DNA from: an uncultured bacterium
Lineage (GTDB): Bacteria; DRYD01
Reading direction: 5' to 3'
NCBI GenBank assembly: GCA_937139605.1
Contig: CAKZQG010000002.1
Location: forward strand, 24,457 to 88,456
Length of the DNA stretch: 64,000 bases
Shown: positions 1 through 10,081 of the stretch, in pieces
How positions within the stretch are numbered: position 1 is the stretch's first letter
Layout: each line of letters starts with the position of its first letter
Notes under the pieces: generated by a model
Database searches by the model: none
What the model was told of the DNA's origin: nothing
What the model saw: only the letters and a program-made list of their open reading frames with translations
Program-made: the position numbers and the translations under genes

Positions 1-118
1 TTGCTTTAACAGGATAAAATGAAATACTACTAAACATCATTACTAATTCATATTCAGTTTTAAATTTCACAGGAATTTTATTAATCCAGCCTATATAAAA
101 ATTATCTTGTTTTTCCAT
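1..118 (-). CDS. N-terminal part of a protein running off the window (MEKQDNFYIGWINKIPVKFKTEYELVMMF...)
   Basis: Open frame on minus strand from ATG at 118 to the window edge, with a purine-rich stretch upstream; no family recognised. Confidence 0.5.
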   Translation of the reverse strand, partial: MEKQDNFYIGWINKIPVKFKTEYELVMMFSSISFYPVKA

Positions 119-168
119 TTTTACACCTCAAAACTATTACTATAAATTTATATTTAAAATCATTTATA

Positions 169-501
169 TTAGAATTCAGTTTCTGAAGCTATAACAGTTT
201 CTAATCCATATTTTAAATTAACAACATCAATGGATGTAGGTTTTCTTACCGCAATTATATTTATTTCTTTTATTTTTTTTAGTTCTTGAGTTAATTTTTC
301 TATTTTTTCATCAGTGTTATCTAACAAATGTACTAATAATCTAATTGTTTTAGGTTTAACTTCTGTTGGAATTATACCTTCTATACCAGTGGTTAAAGCA
401 GAAATATTAGCTTGATTTTCCGCTAATATTTGTGCTAGTTTAGCTAGTATCCCTGGTTTATCTTCCACTACTTTTGCCTCTATATATAACATTTTACTCA
501 T
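169..501 (-). CDS. ACT domain-containing protein
   Basis: ORF track; ACT-like pattern 'VEDKPGILAKLAQILAENQANISAL'; SD-like GGAGGG upstream. Confidence 0.75.
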   Translation of the reverse strand: MSKMLYIEAKVVEDKPGILAKLAQILAENQANISALTTGIEGIIPTEVKPKTIRLLVHLLDNTDEKIEKLTQELKKIKEINIIAVRKPTSIDVVNLKYGLETVIASETEF

Positions 502-538
502 TTATTTTCACCCTCCTTGAGTTAGATATAAATATCAT

Positions 539-1132
539 TTATATCCTTATAACTTGAAATCTATATATTTCATTTTCTTTAAATAAATTTTCTTTATTAT
601 ATTTTAACCCTGCTTTATTAAAGGTTATTTCTAATTGTTTTTCTATTGTATTGATAGTAGGTATATCTGGTAATAATACACCTTTTTTGTCCCCTTTTTT
701 TACTATTATTCCATATTCTTTGGGGTTTAATTTACTTATATCATTTATTTTTTCTATATTTATTATAAAATCTATTTTGTTTTTTAAATAAGGATATTCT
801 TTTAAAGAAATAGATTCAAAGCGAGGATCCTTAAATGCAGCAGATATTGAATTATTTATTATCTCTAATATTAAGTTATCAAATACTGGTTCAATAGTTC
901 CTATACAACCCCTTAAATTATCATTTATATAAAAACTAACAAAGCATCCTAACTTAATATCTTTAAATTCTTTAAATAAAAATGAATACTTTTGATTAAT
1001 GTTATCTTTAATATCCCTTAATTTAGAATAAACTGCTTCTAAAGATAATTGTTTTAGTTCTTTTGAATAATTTAAAATCTTTTGTTTTACAGTATCTATT
1101 TTTTGTATTTCTTCCTCTTTATTATTTTCCAT
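539..1132 (-). CDS. AMMECR1 domain protein (AmmeMemoRadiSam system protein A-like)
   Basis: 'GCFVSFYINDNLRGCIGTIEP' and 'DPRFESISLKEYPYLKNKIDFII' match the AMMECR1 signature. Confidence 0.85.
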   Translation of the reverse strand: MENNKEEEIQKIDTVKQKILNYSKELKQLSLEAVYSKLRDIKDNINQKYSFLFKEFKDIKLGCFVSFYINDNLRGCIGTIEPVFDNLILEIINNSISAAFKDPRFESISLKEYPYLKNKIDFIINIEKINDISKLNPKEYGIIVKKGDKKGVLLPDIPTINTIEKQLEITFNKAGLKYNKENLFKENEIYRFQVIRI

Positions 1133-1156
1133 AAATTCTAAAAATTTTTTAAGATT

Positions 1157-2011
1157 TTAAAATTTTCTTACTATTGGATTAAATCCTTCTTTTTCTATTA
1201 TTTTTGATATTTTATTAGCTTTATCTATGTTTTTAAAGGGACCTACTATTACTCTATACATTTTAGTATTCTTTATTATTACTTCATCTATAGATGAGTA
1301 TATCCCCTTATTTTTTAATATGTCATTTACATATTGAGCATTGTTATATACTGAAAATAACCCCACTTGTACATAATAACTACCTTCTGTATCAGGTACA
1401 AAATCTTTATTATTTACATTATTATCATTTATATCTTTTTCATTTATTTTTTCTTTTTCTTTATTTTCATCAGAAGAATTTAAATTTTTATCAGTTGATT
1501 CTATTAAATTTTCTATTTTAGTTTCTTTAGTATTATTTGAACTTAATTCACTATTAGTAGATGTAGTGCTTTGTGTAGTAGTTTGTGTAGTGGATGTTGT
1601 TTTTGTTGTATCAATTGATTTGGGTTTATTTAGATTTTTAGAATCTGTTTTTTTATCATTTATTTTAGGAATTAAAACGTATTCATTAGGGTTTTCATTA
1701 TTATTATCTATTATATTTTTCTTTTCATCTATTAGTGGTGCTATTAATGAGCTTTGAGTTATTTTTTGGGGTTTTATTTTTTGAGAATAAAAATACTGCC
1801 CAGCAAAATATCCTAACAATACTACTACTAAAATAATTATAAAAAATATTAAAACTCTTATAAACATATTTAAATAATTATTAAATTGATTGTTTTTGTT
1901 TGGATTAGTAGTTTCTTCATTAGCATTGGATTCTAAGTTATTTCTTGTTTTCTTAGTTCTATTACTGCTTTTTCTGGGAGCATCGGATTTATATATGTAC
2001 CTGTTCCCCAT
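1157..2011 (-). CDS. SPOR domain membrane protein
   Basis: Single TM helix, low-complexity linker, C-terminal SPOR pattern 'YYVQVGLFSVYNNAQYVNDILKNKGIYSSIDEV...YRVIVGPF'. Confidence 0.8.
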   Translation of the reverse strand: MGNRYIYKSDAPRKSSNRTKKTRNNLESNANEETTNPNKNNQFNNYLNMFIRVLIFFIIILVVVLLGYFAGQYFYSQKIKPQKITQSSLIAPLIDEKKNIIDNNNENPNEYVLIPKINDKKTDSKNLNKPKSIDTTKTTSTTQTTTQSTTSTNSELSSNNTKETKIENLIESTDKNLNSSDENKEKEKINEKDINDNNVNNKDFVPDTEGSYYVQVGLFSVYNNAQYVNDILKNKGIYSSIDEVIIKNTKMYRVIVGPFKNIDKANKISKIIEKEGFNPIVRKF

Positions 2012-2946
2012 TCAAAGCCTGCTACCTCCGTTAGCCTTGGGATTATCTCTATATGCCAATGATAATATTCTTTACTATTGGAATTAGGTGGAGCAGTATG
2101 TAACATCATATTAAATGGAGGGTTATCTAAAAGTAAATACAATTTAGAAAAAACTACTTTTACAGTTTGAGCTAAATCTACTACATGGTTTTTATCTATG
2201 TCTTCAAATCTATGAAAATGCTTTTTGGGAATAATCCATGTTTCAAAGGGAAATGCGGAAGCAAATGGACAAAACGCTATAAACGAGTTATTTTCAAAAA
2301 CTATCCTATCTTGATGGCCTAGCTCTTGGGTAACTATGTCGCAAAATAAGCACCTATCTCTTAAGTCAAAATATTCTTTTGCATTGTCTATTTCATTCTT
2401 TATAACCGCAGGTATTATAGGAGTTGCTATTATCTGCGAGTGCGGATGAAATAACGATGCACCCGCTCCTTTCCCATGATTCTTAAAAATTATTACGTAT
2501 TTTATTCTTACATCCTTAGATAATTCTATTATTCTATCTCTGTATCCCCAGATAATTTCTTCAAATTGTGAATTAGGCATAGTTAATGGGGTTGCAAAGT
2601 GATCTTCTGTTTCTATTAAAACTTCATGGTATCCTACCCCATTCATCATATCATAAATTCCAATACCTTTTTTATCTAAAGAGCCTTCTGGATTTAGTGC
2701 AGGAAATTTATTATTTATTACTCTTATCCACCAGCCAGGCCCATTAGCCAAGGTTCCTGGTTTTCTGTATGCAAGTACTTCTGGAGGAGTCATAAATTCA
2801 TTTCCCGGGCAAAATGGACATTTTGATAAATCTTGATTAGCTGGAAAATCATCTCTTTTCTTTTTAAAATCATTTGGTCTGCTTGCTCTTTCTGTGGCTA
2901 TTATTACCCACCTTTTTAATACTGGATCTTTTCTAAGCTCAGGCAT
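1933..2946 (-). CDS. galT: Galactose-1-phosphate uridylyltransferase
   Basis: 'MPELRKDPVLKRWVIIATERASRPNDF', 'CPFCPGNE', 'LFHPHSQIIATP' and 'YHWHIEIIPR' typical of GalT. Confidence 0.93.
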   Translation of the reverse strand: MPELRKDPVLKRWVIIATERASRPNDFKKKRDDFPANQDLSKCPFCPGNEFMTPPEVLAYRKPGTLANGPGWWIRVINNKFPALNPEGSLDKKGIGIYDMMNGVGYHEVLIETEDHFATPLTMPNSQFEEIIWGYRDRIIELSKDVRIKYVIIFKNHGKGAGASLFHPHSQIIATPIIPAVIKNEIDNAKEYFDLRDRCLFCDIVTQELGHQDRIVFENNSFIAFCPFASAFPFETWIIPKKHFHRFEDIDKNHVVDLAQTVKVVFSKLYLLLDNPPFNMMLHTAPPNSNSKEYYHWHIEIIPRLTEVAGFEWGTGTYINPMLPEKAVIELRKQEIT

Positions 2947-3171
2947 AACTCCTTGCTCCTTTCTTAATTAATACCATAATAAAAATACTACTTATTTTTA
3001 GAATATATTTTTGTTTTCTTCTTTTTTATTATTCTACATTATTATTCTACATTTTTTTTTATAACCTTGTTAATTTTTTATTTTAATTTTTTATTTTAAA
3101 TTTTTAGAAGGTAAAATATAATTTTAAGTTGTAAATAATAATAGGAAAAAAATATATAAATTAATTTTTAC

Positions 3172-3687
3172 TTGATAATGAATTACTTGTTTTATTATTA
3201 TAAAAAAAACAGTAAAAAAGGGATTTCATTAATAGAAATTTTATTTTCTATGTTATTTTTCCTTATTTTGATTTTAAGTTTTTTTAATTTATATTTAGTT
3301 ATTAATAAGCTGAATAAAGAACATGAGTTTTCTTCTGAAGCTTTAGCTATTGCTTCTTCTAGATTAGAAACTATTCTATATAATTCTAATTTATTAACTT
3401 TAAAAAAAGTTAGTGGAAATTATGTTATATATAATTTAATAGATCAAAAAGAATTAGTTTATAATTCGGCATTAAATGTTTATGATGCTTTTAAAAAAAA
3501 CTATTTAGCTAATCAAATTCCATACTATTTCCCCCTCAGTTATATATATTACTCAATAGCTACTAGAATAAGAGTATATGATAAAAATTATCAACAATTT
3601 TATAATGTTTCAATTTATGTATATCATATAAGTAATCCTCAGAAAAAATATTCTATATCTACTATAATTAAAAGTAATTATCAATGA
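3172..3687 (+). CDS. Type IV pilin/pseudopilin-like protein
   Basis: Prepilin-like N-terminus 'KKGISLIEILFSMLFFLILILSFFNLYLVINKL' (G^ISLIE cleavage-type motif followed by hydrophobic helix). Confidence 0.7.
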   Translation: MIMNYLFYYYKKNSKKGISLIEILFSMLFFLILILSFFNLYLVINKLNKEHEFSSEALAIASSRLETILYNSNLLTLKKVSGNYVIYNLIDQKELVYNSALNVYDAFKKNYLANQIPYYFPLSYIYYSIATRIRVYDKNYQQFYNVSIYVYHISNPQKKYSISTIIKSNYQ

Positions 3688-3770
3688 TTTGTTTTTATTT
3701 TTTTCAAAAAGGTAGAGGATTTTTATTATAGAAATTATAAATAGCTTCAAGATGTGAAAATTAAGAATAT

Positions 3771-4664
3771 ATGGAAATAAGGAAACCAGTAGTTGTTAAT
3801 AAATTTTATCCGCGAGATTATCACGATTTACTACATGATATTTCTAAAAAAGAAAATTTATTAGAATTATTAGAGAAAAATGATTTAAAGAATAATTTAG
3901 GAAATGAGATTTTAGGGGTTGTTCTACCCCATGCAGGATATATCTATAGTGGAAAAACTGCTTTAAAAGCTTTATTCTTAGCTAAAAATATTATTCTTAG
4001 TAACTCCATAAATATTGACACATTAATTTTAATTGGACCTGATCATTACGGTTATGGTAAAAATATTTCTATAGATGATAGAAGCTATCTAATTCCCAAG
4101 GATATTATTTTTCAATCGGATATTGATATAATTTCTAAAATTATTGATAAAATTAATGAAATTGATAAAAAGGAGTATATTCAATTAAATTATAAAGCAT
4201 TTGATTATGAACATTCTTTGGAAGTTATTTTACCTTTATTTTATTTTGTATTTAATAAAACATTTAAAATAGTTCCTATTACTATTACTAAGCAAACACT
4301 TAATAACTGCTTAATTCTAGCTAATATTTTGTTTGAAGTATTAAAAGATAAAAGTAATTTCTTAATGATAGCTTCTTCTGATATGAGTCATTATATTACC
4401 CACAATGAAGCTATTAACAGGGATTCAAAAGTATTTGGCTACATCGTTTCTAATGATTCTATTGGATTTTATAAAACTATTATTGATAATCAAATAAATT
4501 CTTGTGGATTTGGATGCATTACAACTTTATTAGAATTTAAAAAGCTATTTTATTCCTATAAAAATAAAAATCATATAAATAATAGGATAGTAGAATATGA
4601 AACTTCTGCTCATTATTCAAAAGATTATGATTTTGTAGTTGGTTATCTATCTGTTATTGTGTAA
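3771..4664 (+). CDS. Memo-like protein (AmmeMemoRadiSam system protein B)
   Basis: 'VVLPHAGYIYSGKTA', 'LIGPDHYGYGKNISI' and 'SSDMSHYI' match the Memo family. Confidence 0.88.
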   Translation: MEIRKPVVVNKFYPRDYHDLLHDISKKENLLELLEKNDLKNNLGNEILGVVLPHAGYIYSGKTALKALFLAKNIILSNSINIDTLILIGPDHYGYGKNISIDDRSYLIPKDIIFQSDIDIISKIIDKINEIDKKEYIQLNYKAFDYEHSLEVILPLFYFVFNKTFKIVPITITKQTLNNCLILANILFEVLKDKSNFLMIASSDMSHYITHNEAINRDSKVFGYIVSNDSIGFYKTIIDNQINSCGFGCITTLLEFKKLFYSYKNKNHINNRIVEYETSAHYSKDYDFVVGYLSVIV

Positions 4665-4706
4665 TTTTTTTTAAATTTAATTATTGATAATAAAGGGGGT
4701 AAAAAT

Positions 4707-5336
4707 ATGAGTAATGGAAGTTCTTTTTATAGAGGATTAGTTGTACCTTTGGATAGATCGGATATTGATACTGATCAGATAATGCCTAAGCAATTTTTAA
4801 AAAGAACAGAAAGAACAGGCTATGGAGAGTTTGTTTTTTATGAATGGAGGTATAATCCAGATGGAACCCTTAATAAAGATTTTATATTAAATAAAGAAGA
4901 ATATAAAGGTGCTAGTATATTAGTAACTGGGCCTAATTTTGGTACAGGTTCTTCTAGAGAGCATGCTGTTTGGGGGTTGGTTCAATTTGGATTTAAAGCA
5001 GTTATTGCTCCTTCTTTTGGAGATATATTTTATTCCAATGCTATTGAAAATGGGCTTTGGGTTATTAAAGTTAAAGATACTTCTAAATTAATTCAAAACG
5101 CTAGTAATATCAAAAATTATTATCTTAACATAGACTTAGAAAAACAGATAGTTTATGATGATTATAATTATGTTTTAGATTTTGAAATAGATAATGCATC
5201 TAAATTGAGATTAATTAAAGGTTGGGATAATATCGATTTAGTACTTCAATTTGAAGAAAAAATAAAAGAATATGAAAAAAATAGATTCGATTTTTATCCA
5301 AGTACTGATTCTTATAAAACTATATTAAAATTTTAA
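4707..5336 (+). CDS. leuD: 3-isopropylmalate dehydratase small subunit
   Basis: 'DRSDIDTDQIMPKQFLK', 'GPNFGTGSSREHAVWGL', 'IAPSFGDIFYSNAIENGL'. Confidence 0.93.
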   Translation: MSNGSSFYRGLVVPLDRSDIDTDQIMPKQFLKRTERTGYGEFVFYEWRYNPDGTLNKDFILNKEEYKGASILVTGPNFGTGSSREHAVWGLVQFGFKAVIAPSFGDIFYSNAIENGLWVIKVKDTSKLIQNASNIKNYYLNIDLEKQIVYDDYNYVLDFEIDNASKLRLIKGWDNIDLVLQFEEKIKEYEKNRFDFYPSTDSYKTILKF

Positions 5337-5369
5337 TAAAAAAATATAATAAATAAGAGGGGTTTTTTT

Positions 5370-6632
5370 ATGGTTAAGCAAATTTATGAACAGATAAATA
5401 AGGACTTAAAAGAAGTAGATCCTGAAATTTATGATTTAATTATAAAAGAAATTATAAGACAATCTGAGGGAATAAACTTAATAGCATCTGAAAATTATGC
5501 ATTCAAAGCAGTTTTACAAGCTATGGGAACACCATTATCTAATAAGTATGCAGAAGGTTATCCTAAAAGAAGATATTATTCTGGTTGTGAGTATGTAGAT
5601 ATTATTGAAGAAATTGCTATTAAAAGATTAAATGAATTATTTAAAGCAGAGTATTCTAATGTCCAACCGCATTCTGGTGCTCAAGCTAATATGGCTGTAT
5701 ATTTTTCTGTCCTTAAGCCTGGGGATACTATTTTAACTATGAGTTTAAATTGCGGAGGCCATCTAACTCATGGTAGCCCCGTTAATTTTAGTGGAATAAT
5801 TTATAATGTTGTTCATTATGAAGTATCTAGAACTAATGAATTAATTGATTATGATTTAATTAGAGATTTAGCTATAAGATATAAACCTAAATTAATAGTA
5901 GCTGGGGCTTCTAGTTATCCACGGATAATTGATAGTAAAATAATAGCTGATATAGCTAAGGAAATTGAGGCATTTTTTATGTTTGATATGGCACATTATT
6001 CTGGACTTATTGCTGCTGGGTTGTATCCTTCTCCTGTTAATTATGCAGATTTTATAACTTCTACTACTCATAAGACTTTAAGGGGGCCTAGGGGTGGAGT
6101 TATTATTGCTAAAAAAGATTATGAAAAAATTATAAATAAGTGGGTATTTCCGGGAATCCAGGGAGGTCCATTGATGCATGTTATCGCTGCTAAAGCAGTC
6201 GCCTTTAAATTAGCCTTAGAACAGGAATTTAAAGATTACCAAAAGCAAGTTTTAATTAATGCTAAAATTTTAGCCCAAACCCTAAAAGATAATGGGATAA
6301 GAATAGTTTCAGACGGTACAGATTCTCATATGGTTTTATGTGATTTAAGAAGTATTGGATTAACTGGTAAAGAAGCTGAAAATATTCTTAATGAAGTTGG
6401 AATATTTGTTAATAAAAATGTAATTCCATTTGATCCACAAGTACCTGCTATAGCAAGTGGAATAAGATTAGGGACTCCTGCCATTACTACTAGAGGATTT
6501 AAAGAAGACGAAACTAAAGAAGTAGCTAATTTAATAGCTATTGCTTTAAAGGAACCACATAAAAAAGAATATGTTAAATCTAAAGTTAAGGAGTTAAGTG
6601 AAGCTTTCCCTGTTTATAAAATTTATCTATGA
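5370..6632 (+). CDS. glyA: Serine hydroxymethyltransferase
   Basis: 'INLIASENY', '[21 protein letters not shown]', '[14 protein letters not shown]'. Confidence 0.97.
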   Translation: MVKQIYEQINKDLKEVDPEIYDLIIKEIIRQSEGINLIASENYAFKAVLQAMGTPLSNKYAEGYPKRRYYSGCEYVDIIEEIAIKRLNELFKAEYSNVQPHSGAQANMAVYFSVLKPGDTILTMSLNCGGHLTHGSPVNFSGIIYNVVHYEVSRTNELIDYDLIRDLAIRYKPKLIVAGASSYPRIIDSKIIADIAKEIEAFFMFDMAHYSGLIAAGLYPSPVNYADFITSTTHKTLRGPRGGVIIAKKDYEKIINKWVFPGIQGGPLMHVIAAKAVAFKLALEQEFKDYQKQVLINAKILAQTLKDNGIRIVSDGTDSHMVLCDLRSIGLTGKEAENILNEVGIFVNKNVIPFDPQVPAIASGIRLGTPAITTRGFKEDETKEVANLIAIALKEPHKKEYVKSKVKELSEAFPVYKIYL

Positions 6633-6685
6633 TTTTGTTTTTTATTGATATTATTGAAATTTTTTTAATATAGTGAAGTAATTTT

Positions 6686-8086
6686 ATGTATAGGAAAAAT
6701 TATTTTTTATTATTTTTAGTGTTTTTTAGTTTTAATTTTGTTATTTATAGTTTATTAGTTTTTTCACAGGATTTGATTGATTACGAATGGAGCAAAGTTT
6801 TAGATTATAAGAAAAAAGAATTTGATAAAAGTTGGAATAATTTCTTAGATACTAATTTCTTTGCTTATGATCTAAATAATTCTAAAGTTTATAATTTTTC
6901 TGTTATTTTTAAATATGGTTTAAAAGATGAAGATGTTAATAATGTTGGAATTAGATTTTTTTTATTTTATTTACTAAAAGAAATAATAAATGAAAAATTA
7001 AAAAATCAGGATATATATTTTAAAGATGAATTGATAATAACTGAAGACTATGTTGGTTATAGTTATTTACTTTTGGATTCTTCTGATGTTAAAAAGGTTT
7101 ATCAGGCTTTAAATAATATTTATTTTGATGATATGTATAATATTAATTTTGATATAAAGAAAAAAGAAATAAAAAAAGAAATGAAGGAGTATTATGAAAG
7201 TTCAATAAATCCTGTGTTATTTTTTTTTAAGCAGCAAGTTTTTACTGCTCATCCTTATTATTATTTACCTTATGGAAATTATAATAATATTGATAAAATT
7301 ACTATAAGTGATTTAAAGAATATAGATTTGTCTAAATTTGATAAATTTTATATTTTAATAGGATCTAATTCTAAGGTAGTTTATCGAGAATTATTTAAAG
7401 ATTATTATTATAAGTATTCAAAGAGTAGTTTTTCTAATGATATATTAAAGCTTCCTTATTATAATAATTTAAGTAATTTTTATAATAATGATTATAGTAA
7501 TTATAGGTTTATAGATATAAAGAAATCTAAGGTTTTAAGTTTTGATATATCTTCTAAAAATAGTTATGATATTTTTTTATTTTCTGTTCCATCGTTTTAT
7601 CAAAATTATAAAGAATATTTAGCAATGCTTGTTATTGATAATTTACTTTGTGATGATTTGGTAGGTATCTTTTATAAAGAGTTAAGAGAAGATCAAGGAA
7701 TAATTTATTCTTTATATTCTTTTTATCCTACTTTATTTTTAACTTCATATTATTTGGTTATTACTGCTAGTGATTCTTCTTCTAATGAATTTAAAGTATT
7801 CTATACTATTAGAAATATTTTAGAAAATTTTGAAAATAATAAAGATATATATACTGAGATAAATGAAGCAAAGAACAGAGTTATAAATAAGATTTATTTA
7901 GTTTTTGATAATCCTTATTCACTAAGTAATTCTCTTATTTATTCTTTATTATACAAAGATAAGTCTATAAGTCCATTTTACTTAATTGATAATATATATT
8001 ATTTAGATAATGATTATATTAGGCAAGTAGCTAAGAAGTATTTATCTAGTTTTTATGCTTTTAGATTAATTGGGAATAATAATTAA
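6686..8086 (+). CDS. M16 (insulinase-like) peptidase family protein, apparently lacking the zinc-binding motif
   Basis: Hydrophobic N-terminus; M16-like layout ('FSVIFKYGLKDED...' and a late 'LREDQGIIYSLYSFYPT' R/Y region) but no HxxEH. Confidence 0.55.
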   Translation: MYRKNYFLLFLVFFSFNFVIYSLLVFSQDLIDYEWSKVLDYKKKEFDKSWNNFLDTNFFAYDLNNSKVYNFSVIFKYGLKDEDVNNVGIRFFLFYLLKEIINEKLKNQDIYFKDELIITEDYVGYSYLLLDSSDVKKVYQALNNIYFDDMYNINFDIKKKEIKKEMKEYYESSINPVLFFFKQQVFTAHPYYYLPYGNYNNIDKITISDLKNIDLSKFDKFYILIGSNSKVVYRELFKDYYYKYSKSSFSNDILKLPYYNNLSNFYNNDYSNYRFIDIKKSKVLSFDISSKNSYDIFLFSVPSFYQNYKEYLAMLVIDNLLCDDLVGIFYKELREDQGIIYSLYSFYPTLFLTSYYLVITASDSSSNEFKVFYTIRNILENFENNKDIYTEINEAKNRVINKIYLVFDNPYSLSNSLIYSLLYKDKSISPFYLIDNIYYLDNDYIRQVAKKYLSSFYAFRLIGNNN

Positions 8087-8151
8087 TTTTTTTATAAAAA
8101 GTAGTTTTAAGCAAGGGATATTTTTTAAATAAGTAGAATAATATAAAAAGG

Positions 8152-9348
8152 ATGAAGGAATTGGATATAAATAATTTAAATCAGATAACTGGAAATATTA
8201 ATAGTTTATTTGAGAGTTTAATAAAGAAAAGATTATATAATAATACATTTGATAAATCGAAGTTTTTGAGTATAATAAAAGCGTCTTTATTAAGTGAAGA
8301 TAAGAATTTAAGGAAAGTTGGTGCAAAATTAGTTAGAAGATTAAGATTAATAGAATTTATTGATTATATTAGACCTTTACTTAATGATAATGATCCTACT
8401 GTTAGAGCTGTAAGTATTTTGGCTTTAGCTCAGATGAAAGATTTGGATTCATTTAATAAAATAAAAGAAATATATTTTAATGATATAATTCCTGTTAAAA
8501 CGTCGGCATTGATGTATTTTGGAGTTATTGAAAATCAAGAATCTAAGAATATATTAATAGATGCTTTAAAAAATGGGAATGAAGATTTAAAAGAGAATGC
8601 TTTCCAAGGTTTGACTTGGCATACTAAAGACCATGATTTTAATTTAATGAAAAGTTTCATACTTAAAGAATTATCAAATCCTTATTTAGTTTCTAAGTTT
8701 ATAAAGAATTTAGTAGTTGTTAATAAGCCAGAAGTAGTCCAATTTTTAGAAGAATTAATTTTAAAAACTGATATCTCTGAATATGTTATTTTAAGTGCTA
8801 TTTATGTTTTGTATTATAAAAATATTACTAAATATTTATTATTAGCTGATTCTATTTTAATAAAATATCTAAAAGATTTAGATAATTTATCTAAGCATTT
8901 ACTACTTTATGAAATAACAGCTAATAGTTTATGGGAGATAAAAAAAATCCCTATAAATGAGCAATATAAAATATCTGAAATCATAAGTAGTTATTTAAAT
9001 TATTATAAAGGAAAGGAATTAAAATATATAATAAGAACTATAAAGAATCTTAATCCTATTTTTCATAATCTTATTATTAAAATATTTAATATTGATAAAT
9101 TGAGTATAGATTTAAAAGGAGAATTAATTAGTTTCTTGGTTTCTAAAAATGTTGATAAAACTTTAAAAATATTGTTATTAGAATTTTTAAATGATCCTGA
9201 TTTATATATAAGAGAATTAACTTTATTTAATTTATTAACTACTAATCATATTAAATCAACATTAGCTTATATTGAAGAATATTTATATAAATATGAAGAA
9301 TTGCATTTAAAATTAGTAATACTAGCTATACTGTATTTAAATACTTAA
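8152..9348 (+). CDS. HEAT repeat protein
   Basis: Alpha-helical repeats 'IRPLLNDNDPTVRAVSILALAQMKD', 'NILIDALKNGNEDLKENAFQGL'. Confidence 0.7.
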   Translation: MKELDINNLNQITGNINSLFESLIKKRLYNNTFDKSKFLSIIKASLLSEDKNLRKVGAKLVRRLRLIEFIDYIRPLLNDNDPTVRAVSILALAQMKDLDSFNKIKEIYFNDIIPVKTSALMYFGVIENQESKNILIDALKNGNEDLKENAFQGLTWHTKDHDFNLMKSFILKELSNPYLVSKFIKNLVVVNKPEVVQFLEELILKTDISEYVILSAIYVLYYKNITKYLLLADSILIKYLKDLDNLSKHLLLYEITANSLWEIKKIPINEQYKISEIISSYLNYYKGKELKYIIRTIKNLNPIFHNLIIKIFNIDKLSIDLKGELISFLVSKNVDKTLKILLLEFLNDPDLYIRELTLFNLLTTNHIKSTLAYIEEYLYKYEELHLKLVILAILYLNT

Positions 9349-9397
9349 AAATATTTAAAAAATTTAAAATAATAAAAATATAGAAGGTGTTTATTTA

Positions 9398-10081
9398 ATG
9401 TTAGAGTTTCAAGAAGTAAGTTATATATATCCTAATGGTCATAGAGCTTTAAGTAATATAAATTTATTAATAGAAAAAGGGGAGTTTGTTTTTTTAGTGG
9501 GACATACTGGTGCAGGTAAAACCACTTTTTTAAAACTAATATATCGAGAAATTTTACCTACTACTGGAAAAATATTTTTTGAAAATCAAGATATTTCTTT
9601 ATTAACTCCTAAACAAGTACCTTATTATAGAAGAAGATTAGGAATTGTATTTCAAGATTTTAAATTGCTTAATTATAAAACAGTTTTTTATAATGTTTCG
9701 TATCCTTTAGAAGTTACATTGGTACCTTTTAATGAAACTATAAGAAGAGTAATGAAAGTTTTAAAGATAGTGGGCTTATTAGAAAAGCGAAATTTTTATC
9801 CTGATGAATTATCTGGTGGTGAGCAACAGCAAGTTTCTATTGCAAGAGCTATTGTTAATAATCCTTCTATATTGATAGCTGATGAGCCTACTGGAAACTT
9901 AGATGAAAAATCTGCTTATAAAGTTATGGATATTATCCAAGAAATTAATAATATGGGGACTACTGTTATTGTATCTACTCATAACCTAGAAATAGTTAGA
10001 AAATTAAATAAAAGGGTTATTCATTTAGAAAATGGATATCTTAAAAATGATTCTAAAATAAAGGAATATTTTGTATTATGA
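9398..10081 (+). CDS. ftsE: ABC transporter ATP-binding protein, FtsE type
   Basis: Walker A 'GHTGAGKTT', 'RRRLGIVFQDFKLLNYKTVFYNVSYPLEV', signature 'LSGGEQQQVSIARAI', 'LIADEPTGNLD' typical of FtsE. Confidence 0.85.
   Translation: MLEFQEVSYIYPNGHRALSNINLLIEKGEFVFLVGHTGAGKTTFLKLIYREILPTTGKIFFENQDISLLTPKQVPYYRRRLGIVFQDFKLLNYKTVFYNVSYPLEVTLVPFNETIRRVMKVLKIVGLLEKRNFYPDELSGGEQQQVSIARAIVNNPSILIADEPTGNLDEKSAYKVMDIIQEINNMGTTVIVSTHNLEIVRKLNKRVIHLENGYLKNDSKIKEYFVL

Noticed and set aside
1933-2011. 79-nt overlap between galT and the SPOR gene as a special arrangement
   Set aside because: Probably upstream start-site choice for the SPOR gene; galT's C-terminus matches its family, and same-strand overlaps of this kind are not remarkable.
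1294-2087. Plus-strand ORFs 1294-1521, 1566-1757 and 1890-2087
   Set aside because: Antisense shadows of the SPOR and galT genes, which have clear family signatures on the minus strand.
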